Assembly: GCA_938084565.1 (NCBI GenBank)
Contig: CALKEU010000001.1
Coordinates: 1 to 64,000, forward strand
Source: Candidatus Kapaibacterium sp.
GTDB lineage: Bacteria; Bacteroidota; Ignavibacteria; Kapaibacteriales; HRBIN21
Length of the DNA stretch: 64,000 bases
Direction: 5' to 3'
Below the pieces are notes generated by a model, which worked only from the letters and a program-made list of their open reading frames with translations, was not told the DNA's origin and ran no database searches. The first letter of the stretch is position 1; each line of letters begins with the position of its first letter. This document shows positions 59,946 to 64,000 of the stretch, one piece after another. Position numbers and translations under genes: made by a program.

Positions 59946-61490
59946 TTACGACTCCCGAGTGTCTGACACATCTGCTCTAAGCACCGGCTCCTCCGGACGC
60001 ATGTGGGGAAAGAGGATAACATCCCGAATTGTAGGCTGCTCGGTCAAGAGCATCACCAAGCGGTCGATACCAATGCCCACACCTGCTGTCGGCGGCATGC
60101 CGATCTCGAGCGCCTGGAGGAAGTCCTCGTCTAAGGGCATTGCCTCTAGATCGCCTTTCGCACGCCAGCGCATCTGTTGCTCGAAGCGGTGGCGCTGCTC
60201 CAGCGGATCGGTAAGCTCAGAGAAGGCATTGGCGATCTCCATGCCGAAGAGGAACAGCTCGAAACGTTCGGCCACATCTGCTTCGTAGCGATGGCGTCTG
60301 GCCAAGGGGGAGAGGCTCAGGGGATAATCCAGCACGAAAGTCGGCTCAAGGAGGTGCGGCTGCACGGTAGCGCTGAAGATTTCATCGAGCAGCTTTGCCT
60401 CTGTTGCTGTCTCTGGCAGCTCAAGGCCAAGTTGACGGCTGATCTGCCAGAGCTCTTGCGCGGAGCGTCCCCGCAGTTCATAGCCGGTGGCCTCCCGCAC
60501 GGCATCATACCAGCGTATCCGCCGGAAAGGGGGTTGGAGCTGAATTTGCTGCTCCCCCCGGCGGAGCCAGAGTGAGCCATTGACCTCCTGCACAAGTGTG
60601 ACAAGCAGCTCTTCAACCAGCTCCATCATCCAATGGTAATCCCGGTAGGCAACGTAGAGCTCGAAGGCGGTGAACTCTGGGTTGTGCAGGCGGTCAATCC
60701 CCTCATTGCGGAAGTTCTTGCCGATTTCGTATACCCCCTCGAATCCCCCCACGATGAGCCGCTTCAGATACAGCTCCGTCGCAATGCGGAGGTAAAATTG
60801 GGCATCCAGCGCATGGAAGTGGGTTTGGAACGGTCGTGCGTTGGCGCCACCATAGATGGGCTGCAGTATCGGGGTTTCCACCTCCAGCCAGCCACGAGCA
60901 TCACAGAAGGCACGGAGGGCACGGAGCAGATGCGCCCGCTTGCGGAAGATCTCCCGCACCTCGGGGTTGACAATCAGGTCAATGTACCGATGCCGGTATC
61001 GCGCCTCCTTGTCTGTGAAGGCATCATGGCGAATGAGTCTCCCCTGCTCGTCACGCTCTTCCTTTGGGACGGGAATGGGTCGGAGCGATTTGGTCAGGAG
61101 GTGGTACGAACGCACGTGCAGGGTTAATTCCCCCGTGCGAGTGTAGAAGAGAAAGCCACGGGCACCGATGATATCGCCAATGTCGAGCAAGCGCAATAGC
61201 TCGTAGGCAGCTCCCAGATCATCAGCACGGAAGTAGAGCTGAAGACGACCGCTTTCGTCTTGGACATCGGCGAAGGTAACCTTCCCCATACGGCGGAAGA
61301 CCATGATGCGGCCGGCCAGAGCAACGTCGGTGAAGGAGTCCGTCCCAGCTGCAGCAACCCCATGGCGGAGCTGGGCAATGGTGTGTGTGCGCTCGTAGCC
61401 GTACGCATAGGGTTCAATACCAGCCTGGCGCAGTAGTTCCAATTCCTGCCGTCGCCGACGTTCGTGTTCACTGAGGCGTTCCATCGCCAT
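59946..61490 (-). CDS. lysS: Lysyl-tRNA synthetase, class II
   Basis: FRNEGIDRLHNPEFTAFELYVAYRDY, GIGIDRLVMLLTEQPTIRDVILFPHMRPE. Confidence 0.97.
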   Translation of the reverse strand: MAMERLSEHERRRRQELELLRQAGIEPYAYGYERTHTIAQLRHGVAAAGTDSFTDVALAGRIMVFRRMGKVTFADVQDESGRLQLYFRADDLGAAYELLRLLDIGDIIGARGFLFYTRTGELTLHVRSYHLLTKSLRPIPVPKEERDEQGRLIRHDAFTDKEARYRHRYIDLIVNPEVREIFRKRAHLLRALRAFCDARGWLEVETPILQPIYGGANARPFQTHFHALDAQFYLRIATELYLKRLIVGGFEGVYEIGKNFRNEGIDRLHNPEFTAFELYVAYRDYHWMMELVEELLVTLVQEVNGSLWLRRGEQQIQLQPPFRRIRWYDAVREATGYELRGRSAQELWQISRQLGLELPETATEAKLLDEIFSATVQPHLLEPTFVLDYPLSLSPLARRHRYEADVAERFELFLFGMEIANAFSELTDPLEQRHRFEQQMRWRAKGDLEAMPLDEDFLQALEIGMPPTAGVGIGIDRLVMLLTEQPTIRDVILFPHMRPEEPVLRADVSDTRES

Positions 61491-62700
61491 CTGTCCCTAA
61501 AACTGCCACCAGAGTAGCCATGACCTCTGCTGCTTGTTCGATTTCCTGAGCCGTGTTGTACCAGTGGGGCGAGAAACGTACATACTCCAGCCGTGCAGAG
61601 CAGTAGATCTGCTGCCGAGCCAGCTCAGCAACCAGCCGCTGAGCTATCCGGCGGGTAGGAAGGCGCATCGTGACAATGCCGGCGCGCTGTTCAGGTTCTG
61701 CCGGTGTTACGATAGGCATGGTCGGCACACGTTCGGCAAGTCGCTCTCGCAATAGCCCGGTCAGAGCGCTAAGGCGCTGCTCTGCCCGTTCAGGACCGTA
61801 ATCCATGAGCAGCTCCACTGCAGCCCAGAGGCCTACAACACCGCCCATATTGAGGGAACCCCACTCGAAACGCCGTGCCGACTGCGCTAGAGGCTGATCA
61901 AAGGCGAAGAAGTCCCATGGATCATGCGCTGCTGTCCAGCCCAGCAGTGCCGGTGTCAGCCGCTCCAAGAGTTCCGGGGCCACGTACAGGAACCCCGTAC
62001 CGTGGGGAGCCAGGAGCCATTTTGCCCCGCCACAGGCCAGCGCAGCAATGTGAGCCTCACCAACTCTGAGGCGAACAGCTCCTACCGCCTGCATGCCATC
62101 GACAACGAGCAGAATCCCACGCTCACGGCACACTCGCCCAACGGATTCCAGATCCACCCGGTAGCCTGACAGAAAGTACACGGCACTCAGCGCCACCAGG
62201 CGCACCCGCTCGTCCAGCGCCGCCAGTAGTTGCTCCAACGGAAGCGTACCGTCGGGCATCGGTACAAAACGCAATTGCACTCCAAAACGCTGCAACGCAC
62301 GCCAGGGATAAACGTTGGCTGGGAATTCCTGCGCCCCTATCACCACAACATCACCAGGCCGCCACGGCAGGGAGAGAGCCACCGTCAGCAGTCCTGCCGT
62401 CGTATTCGGCATCAGGGCGATCGTTTCCGGAGATGGCGCCCCGATGAGCCGAGCTAGCTGCTCTTTGACCTGCTGCACGCATTCGAGTTCCCATTCCAGA
62501 CCCGTCTGCCCCATGTGGCGGCGCTCCAGATAGCGCTGTACAGCCTCCACAACTGGGGTCGGCAACGGGCCGGTTGCTGCATGATCCAGGTACACAACGC
62601 CTCGGCGGCAGTGCGGGAAGAGTTCCCGATACAGCTGTGTCTCGGCCTCGTACGGGAGTTCATCCCACTGCAGCATGGGCTCTCTCTTCATGGCTGCCAC
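61468..62700 (-). CDS. Class V aminotransferase (cysteine desulfurase-like)
   Basis: VYLDHAATGPLPTPVVEAV, VVDGMQAVGAVRL, GGAKWLLAPHGTGFLYV. Confidence 0.88.
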   Translation of the reverse strand: MAAMKREPMLQWDELPYEAETQLYRELFPHCRRGVVYLDHAATGPLPTPVVEAVQRYLERRHMGQTGLEWELECVQQVKEQLARLIGAPSPETIALMPNTTAGLLTVALSLPWRPGDVVVIGAQEFPANVYPWRALQRFGVQLRFVPMPDGTLPLEQLLAALDERVRLVALSAVYFLSGYRVDLESVGRVCRERGILLVVDGMQAVGAVRLRVGEAHIAALACGGAKWLLAPHGTGFLYVAPELLERLTPALLGWTAAHDPWDFFAFDQPLAQSARRFEWGSLNMGGVVGLWAAVELLMDYGPERAEQRLSALTGLLRERLAERVPTMPIVTPAEPEQRAGIVTMRLPTRRIAQRLVAELARQQIYCSARLEYVRFSPHWYNTAQEIEQAAEVMATLVAVLGTDGDGTPQ

Positions 62701-64000
62701 TGGAAGAGGTGCAGCGCACTCATCCGACCATCGATCCAGAGGCGCACAGCGTAGATACCGGCAGCATGCTCAGAGGGGCGAAGCGGGAGGGGAAAACGAT
62801 ATGCTCCAGCCGCCAAGAAGCTCTGGTAGACCCGCAGGCGAGCCCCCGTCAGCGTGACAAGCTCAAGTTCGACCATCCCATCCCAGGGCAGCTGAAACAC
62901 CACCACTGCCCCCTCGGAAGCTGGCTGCGGGAGCACGCTCACGCTCGCCCCCCTTACGCCCTCAGAGGCCACCGAAAGCGGGGCTACCGTGTACTCACAT
63001 AGCACCGCCTCGGTGTCGAGCGAAACCGTTGTCGGCAAGAACGGCAATACCGCCTCTACCAGATGCTCTCGCTCTGTACTCACAAAGCGCTGTTCAGCAT
63101 ACTGCCCCTGCGCACCCTGGAAGCGCACAACCCACGGCATAACGAACACCGAAGGGACAGCCGCTCCTGATTGCACCTGACGGACCAGGCACCGTACCCA
63201 GTACTGCCCATCCGGCAGCGGCGATACCATTGGAACAAGCTCAACGATTGGATGCCCCGCACTGTAGATCCACTGCTCGAAGAAGGTCCGCCACGAAACC
63301 GGCGGATGAGGAATATCGGCCTGCAGAGAGGCCAGGAAATCTTCCGTCTCGGCTGCTCCGTAGCGATGGCGCTGCATGTATGCCCGCAGCGCCGGGAAGA
63401 AGAGGCTATCCCCTACGAGGCGGCGCATCATGTGATAGACCCATGCAGCCTTGGCATACGTGGTGGCGTAGAAGAAGATGAGCTGTCGCGGGGGAGCATA
63501 GAGCGGCAGCCGCGTGACGACAGAGCGCTGCTCGAAATAGTCCCGACGCGCCCGCTCCATCCGAGCCCGATAGGCCTCCGGCCCTTGCATCCACTCAAGC
63601 CATAGCGCCTCCGACCAGGTTGCCCCACCTTCGTTGAGCCAGATGTCATTCCAGGTGGCGCAGCTGACTAAGTTGCCTATCCAATGGTGCGCCAGCTCAT
63701 GAGCAATCCCGAGCTCTGCCCAGCCCCGCAACCAGGACCGATTGACCGTCGTGATCGTCTGATGCTCCATCCCTCCGTAGGCAAAGGGCTGAACTGCTGC
63801 CATGCCGTATTTGACAAAGGGATAGCGCCCGAAGAAGTGCTCGTAGGCTCGCATCATCTCCGGAACATTCCGAAAAGCATAGCGGGCATTGTATCGGCGC
63901 CCTGTTGTATCAGCGCTCTCCACATCTGTCGGCCAGACATAGTAGAGCAACGGCACGCGACTACCATCAGGACGCACATACTCGGCGCCGAAGGAGGCAT
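62688..64000 (-). CDS. M1 family aminopeptidase, C-terminal part, with T9SS-like C-terminal domain; truncated by window edge
   Basis: GGMEHQTITT, HELAHHWIGN, WLNEGGATW; frame stays open past the ORF-track start to 64000 (...ASFGAEYVRPDG); C-term GAYRFPLPLRPSEHAAGIYAVRLWIDG. Confidence 0.92.
   Translation of the reverse strand, partial: ASFGAEYVRPDGSRVPLLYYVWPTDVESADTTGRRYNARYAFRNVPEMMRAYEHFFGRYPFVKYGMAAVQPFAYGGMEHQTITTVNRSWLRGWAELGIAHELAHHWIGNLVSCATWNDIWLNEGGATWSEALWLEWMQGPEAYRARMERARRDYFEQRSVVTRLPLYAPPRQLIFFYATTYAKAAWVYHMMRRLVGDSLFFPALRAYMQRHRYGAAETEDFLASLQADIPHPPVSWRTFFEQWIYSAGHPIVELVPMVSPLPDGQYWVRCLVRQVQSGAAVPSVFVMPWVVRFQGAQGQYAEQRFVSTEREHLVEAVLPFLPTTVSLDTEAVLCEYTVAPLSVASEGVRGASVSVLPQPASEGAVVVFQLPWDGMVELELVTLTGARLRVYQSFLAAGAYRFPLPLRPSEHAAGIYAVRLWIDGRMSALHLFQWQP

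Noticed and set aside
1-64000. CRISPR arrays, IS elements, prophage genes or rRNA operons
   Set aside because: No regularly spaced repeats, transposase/integrase motifs, phage structural proteins or rRNA sequence recognised on either strand.

Overview
This 64 kb, GC-rich window is densely packed with genes. It appears chromosomal and mostly housekeeping, from a member of the Bacteroidota/Chlorobiota-Ignavibacteria assemblage. That placement is inferred from GWxTD proteins, T9SS-type C-terminal domains, TAnnTTTG -7 promoter elements and a COX24/bS22-like mini-protein. I support about 62 protein genes, one tRNA-Arg(ACG) and recurrent promoter elements. I saw no rRNA, CRISPR array, transposase or prophage. 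Recognised genes include a partial hsdR, lptB, purH, queE, uvrA, recA, a complete suf operon, nfi, rpsT, sucD, ndk, rnr and lysS. The most interesting locus is the suf operon (about 34.1-44.3 kb). It encodes a fusion of a cysteine-less A-type carrier (HesB/IscA-like) domain to a MIP18/SufT (DUF59) domain, close to an intact A-type carrier paralogue, a ferredoxin, an Fe-S-type Rrf2 regulator and an archaeal-like SOD. Other notable points are an rpsT stop codon inside a tRNA gene, a 31-codon ribosomal mini-protein missed by the ORF track, TAnnTTTG elements at a fixed distance from start codons, a degenerate GGDEF protein, and orphan two-component parts. All calls come from reading the sequence and supplied translations; no database search was run.
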